Assembly (NCBI RefSeq): GCF_020080045.1
Contig: NZ_CP083451.1
Span: forward strand, 1,426,001-1,490,000
Origin: Comamonas odontotermitis
GTDB taxonomy: Bacteria > Pseudomonadota > Gammaproteobacteria > Burkholderiales > Burkholderiaceae_C
Reading direction: 5' to 3'
Length of the DNA: 64,000 bases
In this document: in pieces, positions 24,254 through 31,542 of the stretch
Numbering within the stretch: position 1 is the first letter of the stretch
How the letters are laid out: each line of letters begins with the position of its first letter
The notes under the pieces: generated by a model
Seen by the model: only the letters and a program-made list of their open reading frames with translations
Databases searched by the model: none
Told to the model about the DNA's origin: nothing
Translations under genes and position numbers: made by a program

Positions 24254-24573
24254 CACCAGTCCCTCCCGGCTTCCTCTGCCTCTGCTTCCAAAATGTCATC
24301 ACACTCGTCCTGCATGACTTCACGGAGGTAATCGCGCAGCATTTCGCCAGCCTCAAGGGGCTTGCTCGCTTTGAGCAGGCAGAAGATCGCGCCGAGAGTG
24401 TCGGGATCGAAGTTTTTGAATGCTTCCTGGTGCACGCTGTTGAAGCGCTGGTCGAAGATTGAATTGCTGGAGCGCTGCTTTTCCAGCCAAGCTGCCCGCG
24501 CGTCTTGTCGGTCAACGCCTGCTTTGTGGGCAGAAGCAAGGCGGGAATAGTGAGCGTCAGAAAATCCGTTCAT
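24253..24573 (-). CDS. phage hypothetical protein
   Basis: 106 aa, charged and probably helical: MNGFSDAHYSRLASAHKAGV, FKNFDPDTLGAIFCLLKASK, then an acidic end (ILEAEAEEAGRDW). It is the first gene after a terminator hairpin and the long non-coding segment 24614-25092. Function unknown. Confidence 0.55.
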   Translation of the reverse strand: MNGFSDAHYSRLASAHKAGVDRQDARAAWLEKQRSSNSIFDQRFNSVHQEAFKNFDPDTLGAIFCLLKASKPLEAGEMLRDYLREVMQDECDDILEAEAEEAGRDW

Positions 24574-24589
24574 TTCAATCTCCCAGGAA

Positions 24590-24613
24590 TAAAAAAGCCC
24601 GCATGTAGCGGGC
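24590..24613 (-). terminator. intrinsic terminator in the leftward early operon
   Basis: Leftward, GCCCGC and GCGGGC pair across five bases, followed by TTTTTT. It closes the structured non-coding segment to its right and precedes gene 24253-24573. Confidence 0.75.
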
Positions 24614-25060
24614 GAATCCAGCGTGGTAGTGCTGGAGTGTGGTTAGTGAATAGATAGTCCAAGCCAGATTGCTTTGCAGATCAGTGGCTTGCGGTCAATA
24701 TGAATAGATTGGTGAATAGATTCGCCAGGATTGGCAACATCTATGAATAGGAGATGGTGGCAGGTAGCGATCTCCTGCTTGTCTATGCCGCGCCTTAGCT
24801 GCCACCGCCGAAGCGGGATAAGAAGTACACGCGGTTTATTGGTTGCTTCGGGCTTACCGGATATTTACGCAGCTGTGTCTTACAGCCCGACTTCTTCAGC
24901 AACCATCGACTCTTCGCCTGCGCATCGCAACTGCGCATTCACCATCATTTGAGCGGGCTGGTGGTTATTCCAGCGATCTGCTGCAGCAGCCGTGCCGTTC
25001 CTATACGCGCCCCGCCGCTCAAATGATGACCCTCTTTCGAGGATATGAGTACCAAAAGCA
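24614..25060 (-). ncRNA. candidate structured RNA within the leftward early transcript
   Basis: About 450 nt with no credible ORF between two early genes. On the minus strand it can form: a 14-bp helix 24943-24956/25015-25028; a CCTC-GAAA-GAGG hairpin (GNRA loop) at 25031-25042; GCTGG/CCAGC at 24957-24961/24970-24974; TGCGCA arms at 24919-24924/24932-24937; an 8-bp helix 24840-24847/24898-24905; a 7-bp helix 24820-24826/24890-24896 that would form a pseudoknot with it; and a CCGC-UUCG-GCGG hairpin at 24805-24816. An intrinsic terminator ends it. It could be an RNA with its own role or a long untranslated control region. Confidence 0.45.
24647..24753. repeat. four direct repeats of TGAATAG
   Basis: TGAATAGA(T) occurs at 24647, 24701 and 24713, and TGAATAGG at 24744. 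The spacing (54, 12, 31 nt) is irregular. Iteron-like repeats can be protein-binding sites in phage early regions. Confidence 0.35.
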
Positions 25061-25092
25061 TCAAATCATCTGAAATGATGCTCTTGGGTAGC

Positions 25093-25407
25093 TTATGTGG
25101 TTGCCTTGGCGATGGCTTCTTGGGCTACCCACGTTAGATCTGTTGTGCGACCGACTGAATCTGGTTTGTAGACCTCAGGGTTTGCGTAGAACTGCAGCGC
25201 AGCCAGCAGTTCAGGGGCTGCAGCAATCAGGCGGGCGTTTGCCTCCTGAATGCTCAATTCTTCGCCTGAGATCGTTTGGGCCACATCTGAGTAATGAGGG
25301 GTGTATGTTGCGCCTTCTGCTTGCGATATGTTGAAGCGCAAGCCTGCACCTTGATACAGTTCAAATTCCTCGAAGCGCCATGGCCCCGGCGTATGTTTCG
25401 CTTCCAT
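25093..25407 (-). CDS. phage hypothetical protein with TPGPW opening
   Basis: 104 aa: EAKHTPGPWRFEEFELYQGA then ANARLIAAAPELLAALQFYA, a combination very common in small tailed-phage early proteins. GGAAGG lies six bases before ATG 25407; ATG 25413 is too close to it. It is the first certain leftward gene after PL. Function unknown. Confidence 0.6.
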   Translation of the reverse strand: MEAKHTPGPWRFEEFELYQGAGLRFNISQAEGATYTPHYSDVAQTISGEELSIQEANARLIAAAPELLAALQFYANPEVYKPDSVGRTTDLTWVAQEAIAKATT

Positions 25408-25439
25408 CTTCATCCTTCCGCGCCTGTGCGCAAAAATTG

Positions 25440-25461
25440 AAAACGCCCTGAGTAGGGCGCT
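25440..25461 (-). terminator. intrinsic terminator just upstream of the first early gene
   Basis: Leftward, CGCCCT and AGGGCG pair across four bases and are followed by TTTTCAATTTTT. It lies between PL and gene 25093-25407, so early transcription must read through it. Confidence 0.65.
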
Positions 25462-25526
25462 TGGGGGTTACTTGGGGGGGCTGCTACCATTTGCACATCA
25501 ACGCCTTCTGGAGCGCGAGTGCAGCA

Positions 25527-25853
25527 ATGATCACAACTAGTACCAACAGGTTCAAGTACAGAGCTATGGCAGCAGCAGGCTTCAAAAAGAAGTCCACGCT
25601 CCAGGCTCCTGCTATGACCAAGAAGGTACTTCGTTGGGCCATTCGAAGCCGTTCGCGCAACCTGTATTTGGTGTTCCTGTCTTGGCCATACATCGCGATC
25701 TTTCTCTCGGCAGTTGCCACTGCGCTGTTTCTGCCTGCATGGATGTACTGGAGCATTGCATTGCTGTCGCTCACGAAAGCAATTAACCGAATGCTTGTCG
25801 CAGATGCCGCTTGGAAGCGCAGAGGCAGACTAGAAGACCAAAGCACTCACTGA
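25527..25853 (+). CDS. small membrane protein, opposite to the PL transcript
   Basis: 108 aa. A basic N-terminal half (KYRAMAAAGFKKKSTLQ, KKVLRWAIRSRSRN) is followed by two hydrophobic segments (LYLVFLSWPYIAIFLSAVAT, LPAWMYWSIALLSLT). A rightward terminator includes its stop codon, which supports this strand. The opposite strand (25484-25846) also has a 120-codon frame with a C-terminal hydrophobic stretch, so the choice is not certain. A membrane protein near the immunity region could serve superinfection exclusion, by inference only. Confidence 0.5.
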   Translation: MITTSTNRFKYRAMAAAGFKKKSTLQAPAMTKKVLRWAIRSRSRNLYLVFLSWPYIAIFLSAVATALFLPAWMYWSIALLSLTKAINRMLVADAAWKRRGRLEDQSTH

Positions 25854-25869
25854 AAAGCGCTTTGGTTTT
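25837..25869 (+). terminator. intrinsic terminator overlapping the stop of 25527-25853
   Basis: CCAAAGC and GCTTTGG pair across about 14 bases, followed by TTTTCTC. The loop is large for an intrinsic terminator. Confidence 0.5.
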
Positions 25870-26141
25870 CTCCCCCGGCCTAACCGGGGTTGGCTGATCT
25901 ATACCCGCCGAAGCGGTCCCAGCACTTGGCCTATTGCGGTAGCCAATCCTCCACCCTTCGCACTCGCCGGAGCATGGGTCGCCCTCGGGTCATAGCGGTT
26001 AGCTCCGCGCTGTCTATCACTGCACTTCGCTATCGCTGCAACTCCCACTGCGCTCCACTGGAGCTAGACCTTCCTCTTGCATCGAGTCGGTTCAGGGGCC
26101 GGATCGCTACCCCTTCGGTCGTTTCGTGGTTGTTGCTGCGA
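25860..26141 (-). ncRNA. structured 5' leader of the PL transcript (candidate regulatory RNA)
   Basis: PL should start transcription near 26142, leaving about 280-300 nt before any leftward ORF. The leader can form GCTCC/GGAGC (26052-26056/26060-26064), TTGGC/GCCAA (25926-25930/25942-25946), a CCGC-UUCG-GCGG hairpin (25905-25916) like the one at 24805-24816, and CCCCGG/CCGGGG (25873-25878/25884-25889). Intrinsic terminators follow downstream, so an antitermination role like lambda nut or HK022 put would make sense. No known box sequence was recognised. Confidence 0.4.
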
Positions 26142-26148
26142 TGGGTGA

Positions 26149-26177
26149 ATATTAGCGTTACGCAAAATGTATGTCAA
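26149..26177 (-). promoter_or_regulatory. PL early promoter
   Basis: On the minus strand: TTGACA (26172-26177), 17-nt spacer, TAATAT (26149-26154). The -35 is perfect and the -10 differs at one position. Operator GCGTTACGC (26155-26163) fills the spacer next to the -10. It should drive the leftward early operon. Confidence 0.85.
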
Positions 26178-26188
26178 TAGCGTAACGC
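26155..26188. promoter_or_regulatory. OL operators for the phage repressor
   Basis: Two 9-bp sites, GCGTTACGC at 26155-26163 and GCGTAACGC at 26180-26188, with centres 25 bp apart. They match the OR sites at 32322-32330 and 32347-32355. One lies in the PL spacer and one just upstream of the -35. Confidence 0.75.
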
Positions 26189-26284
26189 GAAATTGGCGCG
26201 AAAGTTTCTGTTCGCTCGCAATCGCCGACTCGGCGAAGCAGGAAAATGTGGTGTGTAGGGTGTGTGCAGCCCCAACCCAGCCAG

Positions 26285-26307
26285 CAAAAAACCGCCCGGA
26301 GGCGGTT
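26285..26307 (-). terminator. intrinsic terminator after 26330-26557
   Basis: Leftward, AACCGCC and GGCGGTT pair across four bases, then a T-run. It stops lysogenic transcripts before PL. Confidence 0.8.
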
Positions 26308-26329
26308 GTGCGGTGCTGACGCAGAGTGT

Positions 26330-26557
26330 CTAGGCTTCCCGTTCTTCGAGCCAATGCGATCCGGCCCCATACACCTCATTGCCAACCTCTACGAGAGTCT
26401 CAAGCATGCAGCGGTTATATGCATTGTCTGGATGCCACAGGCCCGCGTAGACCGGGTGCCCCATTTGGTCAAATCTTCCTGCAATTCGCCATGCGACACG
26501 GATCTCTGCCATGCGCTTGGTGGCAGTGATTGGTTCAAGCTGTTCTGTGGCGTTCAT
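26330..26557 (-). CDS. phage hypothetical protein
   Basis: 75 aa: MNATEQLEPITATKRMAEIR then GHPVYAGLWHPDNAYNRCML. Flanked by intrinsic terminators on both sides, so it is probably expressed separately, in the lysogenic cargo region. The start is ATG 26557. Family unknown. Confidence 0.5.
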   Translation of the reverse strand: MNATEQLEPITATKRMAEIRVAWRIAGRFDQMGHPVYAGLWHPDNAYNRCMLETLVEVGNEVYGAGSHWLEEREA

Positions 26558-26581
26558 GATAGGGGATGGTAAGGCCAAAGC

Positions 26582-26604
26582 AAAAAAAGCCCGCATCAGC
26601 GGGC
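26582..26604 (-). terminator. intrinsic terminator between cargo genes
   Basis: Leftward, GCCCGC and GCGGGC pair across four bases, followed by seven Ts. Confidence 0.8.
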
Positions 26605-26693
26605 TAAGCACCTACAGCATAGTGCCATGGTGCCTCCGCTCCCAGAGGCAAGGAGATGGTAGGGCACTAGTGGGGAGGGCGCTTTGAGATGGG

Positions 26694-27185
26694 TCAAGAG
26701 CAGGAACACTCTGGAGAAGCGGGCGCAAAAAGGCGAAAACGCTTGAAGCGAACGCCATCGAACTCCACCTCGCCATCCGGCTGAAATCCCAGTCTTCCTA
26801 CCCCTTTGATTCTTGTTCTTGAGAGCGGCAGAAGAATGGTTATGAAATCCAACCCCATGGTTGTGAATGCGCGTTTGATGATCTCTTCGTAGATAGCTTT
26901 GCCGCTTCCCCAGAAGTGCGGGTGAAGTACCAGTGCGAGATCAGCATCGCCTTCCTCGTACTGCAATCCGCCCCAGCCTGCAAACTGATGATCGATGAAG
27001 AATGCCCACGGGCCATACCCGTGCTGCTCCCACTGGGCATCCTTCTGCTTCACCCATTCCTTCGCCTTCACTTCGTCAAAATCTGGGCTGCCAAGGGGCA
27101 TTTGGCGCAACACGTCAGGGTGGTTGTTGAGCGAGATGATGTCTTGCAGACTGGCTTCGGTGAGTCGCTTGAACTCTAGGTCCAT
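26694..27185 (-). CDS. GNAT-family N-acetyltransferase
   Basis: 163 aa. The GNAT fold is shown by an N-terminal strand-helix (LEFKRLTEASLQDIISLNNH), a central GPWAFFIDHQFAGWGGLQY, and the acetyl-CoA loop VLHPHFWGSGKAIYEEII in place of the usual (R/Q)xxGxG/A. It resembles acetyltransferases acting on small molecules or protein N-termini. It is a single-gene cargo unit between terminators. The substrate is unknown. Confidence 0.75.
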   Translation of the reverse strand: MDLEFKRLTEASLQDIISLNNHPDVLRQMPLGSPDFDEVKAKEWVKQKDAQWEQHGYGPWAFFIDHQFAGWGGLQYEEGDADLALVLHPHFWGSGKAIYEEIIKRAFTTMGLDFITILLPLSRTRIKGVGRLGFQPDGEVEFDGVRFKRFRLFAPASPECSCS

Positions 27186-27258
27186 TGTTCTATATCAGTG
27201 TGATCTCTTATCGCTATATCCAGAGCTGCCAGGGGCGGTGAAGCTTGGTCGACTTAGC

Positions 27259-27280
27259 AAAAAGCCCGCGCGAGGCGGGC
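27259..27280 (-). terminator. intrinsic terminator upstream of the GNAT gene
   Basis: Leftward, GCCCGC and GCGGGC pair across five bases, followed by five Ts. It ends the darTG transcript. Confidence 0.8.
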
Positions 27281-27396
27281 CAAAGTCCTATCCATGAAGA
27301 GTCCTCATTCTAGGTCACTTCACCGGGAGTTGTCAGCCTACAGAATCGGCGGCTTGTAGGCAAAAGAAAAGCCACCAGGCGGCGGCTTGATGTGTA

Positions 27397-28467
27397 TTAA
27401 TGAGGTGCACTCCTAGCTTCTGAATGCCACCTTTGTGAATGTAATCTATTCCATGCCTTTTCAATGTGAGCAGGCTTCATGGTCTGGCTTTTTCGAAGAT
27501 TCCACTCTTGTATTGCTTTAACTGCAATGCTGACTGATTCGTCAGCATGCGGGACGCGGCACATCACCCAATGGACGGAGCTGAGTAATTCCATGCCATA
27601 GGTGTCTTCGAATCCATCAATGAGCATTTCTACACGCTTTACGCGTGCAGCAACATCAGAGTGTTGCTTTAGTAGATCTGCAGATTCCTCGGTCGCCCCC
27701 TCTAGTAAAAAAAGTGGCTTAGATGGCTTGTCGTCTCCATCGCCAAATCCCTCGATATAATGCTTCTCCATACGATTAAGAACATGGCGTAGATTTAATG
27801 CATAAGGACCGTAATAATGCTTTTTATAGTTTAATCTTAGATTCTCACCGGCTTCTTGTAGAAAATACATTAATTTCTGTGCTTCTAGTACAGTAATGAA
27901 TGGATCCATCAGCCCCTCTCGATACTTGCTAAGCATCATAATTAATGTAGCCATTGCTACACTTAATTTAGGCTTCTCTGTCATGTTTGGCATATCCTTG
28001 GCATCTGGGGCTCCACTCGGTGGATAAACCAGAACGCGAACATTTTGGACGGACTTTAGCTTATCTTCGATAATTGGAAGAACAACAGACCAATCCAAAC
28101 CTCCGTTGCCACATCCGAGTGGAGGGACTGCAATAGATTGGATATTAAGTCTTTTGATGTTAATCACAAGATCATCTAGTCCAGCTTCTATGTCTGAAAC
28201 TTTACTTTTTGATCTCCACTTTCCTTTTGTCGGAAAATTAATTATCCACTCAGGTCCTTCGCCGAAACTTGATACATGATAAATATGCATTTTCCCAAGC
28301 TCGACATGTCCAGCTTTGCAAGCGGCTGCATAGTCCTTGAACATATCCGGAAACATATTCCGAAATTGCAAAGCTATACCTTTGCCCATTACGCCTTCGG
28401 TGTTTACTGTGTTCACGAGGGCGCTAACTGGAGCTTCTAGCAAATTACCATTGGTGATTTCAATCAT
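27397..28467 (-). CDS. darG: DarG antitoxin: macrodomain DNA ADP-ribosylglycohydrolase
   Basis: 356 aa. The N-terminal macrodomain (ALVNTVNTEGVMGKGIALQF, then PPLGCGNGGLDW) matches DarG, which removes ADP-ribose from DNA. The C-terminal half (LEAQKLMYFLQEAGENLRL, YYGPYALNLRHVLNRMEKHY) is the DarG domain that also binds the toxin. ATG 28467 shares bases with the darT stop (TGATG), so translation is coupled with the toxin first. The base composition is AT-richer than neighbouring phage genes, suggesting separate acquisition. Confidence 0.88.
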   Translation of the reverse strand: MIEITNGNLLEAPVSALVNTVNTEGVMGKGIALQFRNMFPDMFKDYAAACKAGHVELGKMHIYHVSSFGEGPEWIINFPTKGKWRSKSKVSDIEAGLDDLVINIKRLNIQSIAVPPLGCGNGGLDWSVVLPIIEDKLKSVQNVRVLVYPPSGAPDAKDMPNMTEKPKLSVAMATLIMMLSKYREGLMDPFITVLEAQKLMYFLQEAGENLRLNYKKHYYGPYALNLRHVLNRMEKHYIEGFGDGDDKPSKPLFLLEGATEESADLLKQHSDVAARVKRVEMLIDGFEDTYGMELLSSVHWVMCRVPHADESVSIAVKAIQEWNLRKSQTMKPAHIEKAWNRLHSQRWHSEARSAPH

Positions 28468-29093
28468 CAGTAGTACCAATCACGCTTTGTTGCTACAGGA
28501 ATTGAATGACCTGATGCGTTTAACATCGACTGAACTCGACGAGTTACGTCGTCATTATAGCAGCCAATGCCCTTAAATGCAATAAGCGGGAAAAAATCAG
28601 CAACTAGAAATTCAGCTTGTTTTTCGAAAGTGACATCGCTCCAGTATCTGGCTTGAATCGCATCCCAGTTCAAACTATCCAGGCTCTGCAGACTATTACT
28701 AAACTGCGCCGCATGCGAGCCTGCATTTCCATCTGAAATTGCCCATTGGGATTTGCCGCTTATGGCAGAGGCTACACTTGAAACAAGATGTACCACTTCG
28801 CTCTGATGCCCCCTAGGCTTCCCCGTTTCTCCTTGATTAACTATGAAAAGCATAATTGATCTAGGGGAATAATAAAATGGTACAAATTCGCCAACGAATT
28901 TATTGCCGCAGCAATCTACTTTTATTTCTTTTGCACGCCTCTCTTTTATGTGTGAGTAACCAATATCACTTTGAGGGCCACCCATTTCTCGCATTGATAT
29001 ATCTGAATATAATCCCCCCTGATTTATGATTGCGGGCAAGTTCGCTACATCTGTAATGTGATAGATCCATGTGGTTTCAATGTTTTTAGTCAT
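28467..29093 (-). CDS. darT: DarT toxin: DNA ADP-ribosyltransferase
   Basis: 208 aa. WIYHITDVANLPAIINQGGL, then YSHIKERRAKEI and FVPFYYSPRSIMLFIV are DarT blocks. Catalytic Arg (52 or 53 in KERR) and Glu161 (EKQAEFLV) are present. DarT attaches ADP-ribose to single-stranded DNA and blocks replication; DarTG can act as abortive-infection phage defence. It precedes darG and lies between the GNAT gene and the repressor in the lysogenic region, so the prophage likely gives its host DarTG immunity. The closing RDWYY end also fits the family. Confidence 0.88.
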   Translation of the reverse strand: MTKNIETTWIYHITDVANLPAIINQGGLYSDISMREMGGPQSDIGYSHIKERRAKEIKVDCCGNKFVGEFVPFYYSPRSIMLFIVNQGETGKPRGHQSEVVHLVSSVASAISGKSQWAISDGNAGSHAAQFSNSLQSLDSLNWDAIQARYWSDVTFEKQAEFLVADFFPLIAFKGIGCYNDDVTRRVQSMLNASGHSIPVATKRDWYY

Positions 29094-29285
29094 AGATTTT
29101 TAATGTACAGCGTCTAGTTCCTTTAGCTAAGCAGGGAAAAGGCGATCCAACACCGCCATCCTTCAACCCCGCCCCCTTATATCCACCCCAGCCTAAGCGC
29201 ACAGAACAGCCCCACCCAGAGCAGCATCAAGGCAACGAACGCAAAGGTAGGGCCGCAAGAATGTCTACCATGGTTTCAAGGGAAT

Positions 29286-29807
29286 TCATTTCGACTGAGC
29301 CAACCGATCAATTTTGGCTTGAAATCGAGCAGTGACCTTAGCAAGGTGCTTCCCATTGATTTCAGGCCAAACTCTATAAACTTCCGCTGTAGCGAATGTG
29401 TTCGCTGACACGAGTGCCTGACCCGTGCCGGATGAGTAGAAGGCTATGGCATCCTGCAATTGCTGCGAGGAAAGCATCTTGGCATATGACGCTGACAGGA
29501 CTTCAAGAAATTCGCTCTTGGTAGGTCTCGAGCAGGCCTCTAGGAAGTACTCTTCATAGGCAGCAACAATGGCTGGCCATTGCTTATCGCCAGGGCGAAT
29601 GCCTCTGAAATAGTTTGGATTCTGCGCAACAAGCGTGTGAGGTGAGACAGCGCGATGCGTTTGAATGCAGGCATCGTGGTACTTGCTGTATTGATCTTCG
29701 TATCTCAGTAGATCCACGAACTGCCTGGCCGAGTCCTCGTGGGCGCTGGCTGCTTTTGCGCTTACCGCCATGAAGAGAATTGCAAAGACTAGCGGTAAGC
29801 GAAGCAT
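29286..29807 (-). CDS. exported protein, DUF2059-like
   Basis: 173 aa starting MLRLPLVFAILFMAVSAKAA, a Sec signal peptide. The mature part has VLSASYAKMLSSQQLQDAIA followed by FYSSGTGQALVSANTF, the pattern of DUF2059 proteins (helical, periplasmic). ATG 29807 is the start that puts the signal peptide at the N-terminus. As lysogenic cargo it may alter the host envelope. The 192 nt between it and darT hold no convincing gene, only a short hydrophobic frame ending near 29184. Confidence 0.6.
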   Translation of the reverse strand: MLRLPLVFAILFMAVSAKAASAHEDSARQFVDLLRYEDQYSKYHDACIQTHRAVSPHTLVAQNPNYFRGIRPGDKQWPAIVAAYEEYFLEACSRPTKSEFLEVLSASYAKMLSSQQLQDAIAFYSSGTGQALVSANTFATAEVYRVWPEINGKHLAKVTARFQAKIDRLAQSK

Positions 29808-29951
29808 AAAGAAATCCTGCTGAGTTAAGGCCAAAGTGCACATGGACAATAGATTTGAATGCACTGTGATCATCTTCGCCGAGTCCACGGGAGCACTCAA
29901 CGATTCATCTGAGAGCCCTTGCGATACTCCAGTCGCAGGGGCTTTCCTGCT

Positions 29952-30221
29952 TTAGGGGGCTACTGTTCCCTCCAGCCTCACCAACCTCTGAGCCAGCGTC
30001 TCTGCGTCATAGAGCATGGCCTCTCGTAGTGTTGTTCCGACACTCACAGGCCCGTAGTACACATTGAACGCCTTCGGTGCTGGCTGGTAGTGCCTGGCAG
30101 TCTCTCCGATCACATCAGCAATGGTTGACTGCCACACCTCCCCAAGCAGCTCCCGACCATCCAAGATCCTGCCGTGGTACTCGCCTTGGTCTATCTTCTC
30201 TATGCGGAGGGTGGGGAGCAT
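29952..30221 (-). CDS. phage hypothetical protein
   Basis: 89 aa: MLPTLRIEKIDQGEYHGRIL then QPAPKAFNVYYGPVSVGTTL. It follows directly on the stop of the small membrane protein gene, so the two are co-translated. No family recognised. Confidence 0.5.
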   Translation of the reverse strand: MLPTLRIEKIDQGEYHGRILDGRELLGEVWQSTIADVIGETARHYQPAPKAFNVYYGPVSVGTTLREAMLYDAETLAQRLVRLEGTVAP

Positions 30222-30473
30222 TTACTGAGGGCGTTGGTTAGCTTCATCTCGGCGATTGATGGCATCGAGAGAGTACCGAATGGACTCGCTGTCTTTCATC
30301 TGCTTTGAAAGCTGCAGCACCCGAAAGATTACATATGGCACTACTGCAAAAGCTACAGCCATAGCGGCTGCAGCTGCCTCTTGTGGAGCACTCTTCGCGC
30401 CCATGAATCCCAAAATAAGAGTGAGCCCTCCAACCAAAGCTCCGATGATCGAAACAATCCCCATGAAATACAT
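30222..30473 (-). CDS. small two-helix membrane protein
   Basis: 83 aa. Two hydrophobic segments (MGIVSIIGALVGGLTLILGF and AAMAVAFAVVPYVIFRVLQL) and a charged C-terminal tail. GGAGG precedes ATG 30473. A membrane protein beside the repressor could affect superinfection, by inference. Confidence 0.55.
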   Translation of the reverse strand: MYFMGIVSIIGALVGGLTLILGFMGAKSAPQEAAAAAMAVAFAVVPYVIFRVLQLSKQMKDSESIRYSLDAINRRDEANQRPQ

Positions 30474-30573
30474 GTTGCCTCCTTAAGCAGCCGCGCATCG
30501 GCTTGCTGTAACAAAAAACAACATTCTATCGACCCAATCCTTACGGTAGCTTACAGCTGTTGGCGGAGAGCAA

Positions 30574-31524
30574 TTAAAAGTCTTTAGTGTTGGCTTTAAG
30601 CCGCTTCTCGAAATCTTCCTTCCGTTGAGCATCTGCGACTCTTCCTGATATTTCCACTTTCCCCTCATCTACCACAGATGAGCGGTAAGTCAGGACCAAT
30701 TTCTCGCCCTCAACAATCCACGTCTTCTCTGCATTGGGAATGCTGTTGCCCATCTTGTTCATGAATGGTGTAGAGTCAATCTTGTCCGGCTTCCCATACT
30801 TTTGTGTAAGGGTCGCGTCGAGCACAGCCATTTGGTCCGTGCTGATAGTCAATGAAACTGATGAAAGCTTTCCCTCGGAGAAAGTTGCATACCCATATTT
30901 GGGCGCTGCCCCGCCATAAGATGTGCCTAGTGCGCACTCTGCGGATGAGGCTCTAGGGGCTGAAGAGAAGCTGCTTTCGCAAGATGATTGGAAAAACGAA
31001 CAAGCGGACTCGCGACAGGCATAGAGCGGTATCTTAAATTTAAAGCGCGCTATTGAATCGCCAATTCTCACATTCTTATATGAAAGGCGAGGATCGTTCT
31101 CAGGTGGGTCAGGCTCAATATATGCTTCATTTACCGGCCTCGCGAGCGTCTTTGGATTTTTTTCTAATTCCGCTTTGTATTCACTAAGAGTCAGTGTCCT
31201 TGCTCCAGTGAAAACTCGCTCTACTTGAAGCGTATCTCTCCCAACTGAGCAAACGATTTTTTGACCCTTAGATATCAGGGCAACGTTCACTGCATACTGT
31301 CCAGAGAGATTTTGGATGCCATCATTATGAGTGCCCCAAGCATCGGGAAACTCATTTTTGCATGCCTGCACATACAGTGGAAACTTAGCTTCAGCAGCGT
31401 TTCTTGTCGCCTCCACCTCAGCCTCAATCCTCTTTTGTTCAGCAATTGATATGCCGCCATTGTAATTGGCGGCGCACCCTGATAAAGCGGCTATAGCAGC
31501 CAAAGCAATTACAACCTTCTTCAT
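30574..31524 (-). CDS. lipoprotein of unknown function, lysogenic cargo
   Basis: 316 aa. MKKVVIALAAIAALSGC is a lipoprotein signal peptide with lipobox LSGC. Cysteine-rich middle (YACRESACSFFQSSCESSF) and KYGKPDKIDSTPFMN, typical of proteins with a calcium- or ligand-binding beta fold. ATG 31524 has GAGGGG upstream. It lies 18 nt after the repressor stop on the same strand, so it is probably expressed in the lysogen as a conversion gene. Confidence 0.6.
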   Translation of the reverse strand: MKKVVIALAAIAALSGCAANYNGGISIAEQKRIEAEVEATRNAAEAKFPLYVQACKNEFPDAWGTHNDGIQNLSGQYAVNVALISKGQKIVCSVGRDTLQVERVFTGARTLTLSEYKAELEKNPKTLARPVNEAYIEPDPPENDPRLSYKNVRIGDSIARFKFKIPLYACRESACSFFQSSCESSFSSAPRASSAECALGTSYGGAAPKYGYATFSEGKLSSVSLTISTDQMAVLDATLTQKYGKPDKIDSTPFMNKMGNSIPNAEKTWIVEGEKLVLTYRSSVVDEGKVEISGRVADAQRKEDFEKRLKANTKDF

Positions 31525-31542
31525 AACCCCTCGCAATAGATA

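Noticed and set aside
24614..25060. Group I or group II intron
   Set aside because: No P/Q/R/S core or domain V-like hairpin was found, and the flanking genes are complete without splicing.
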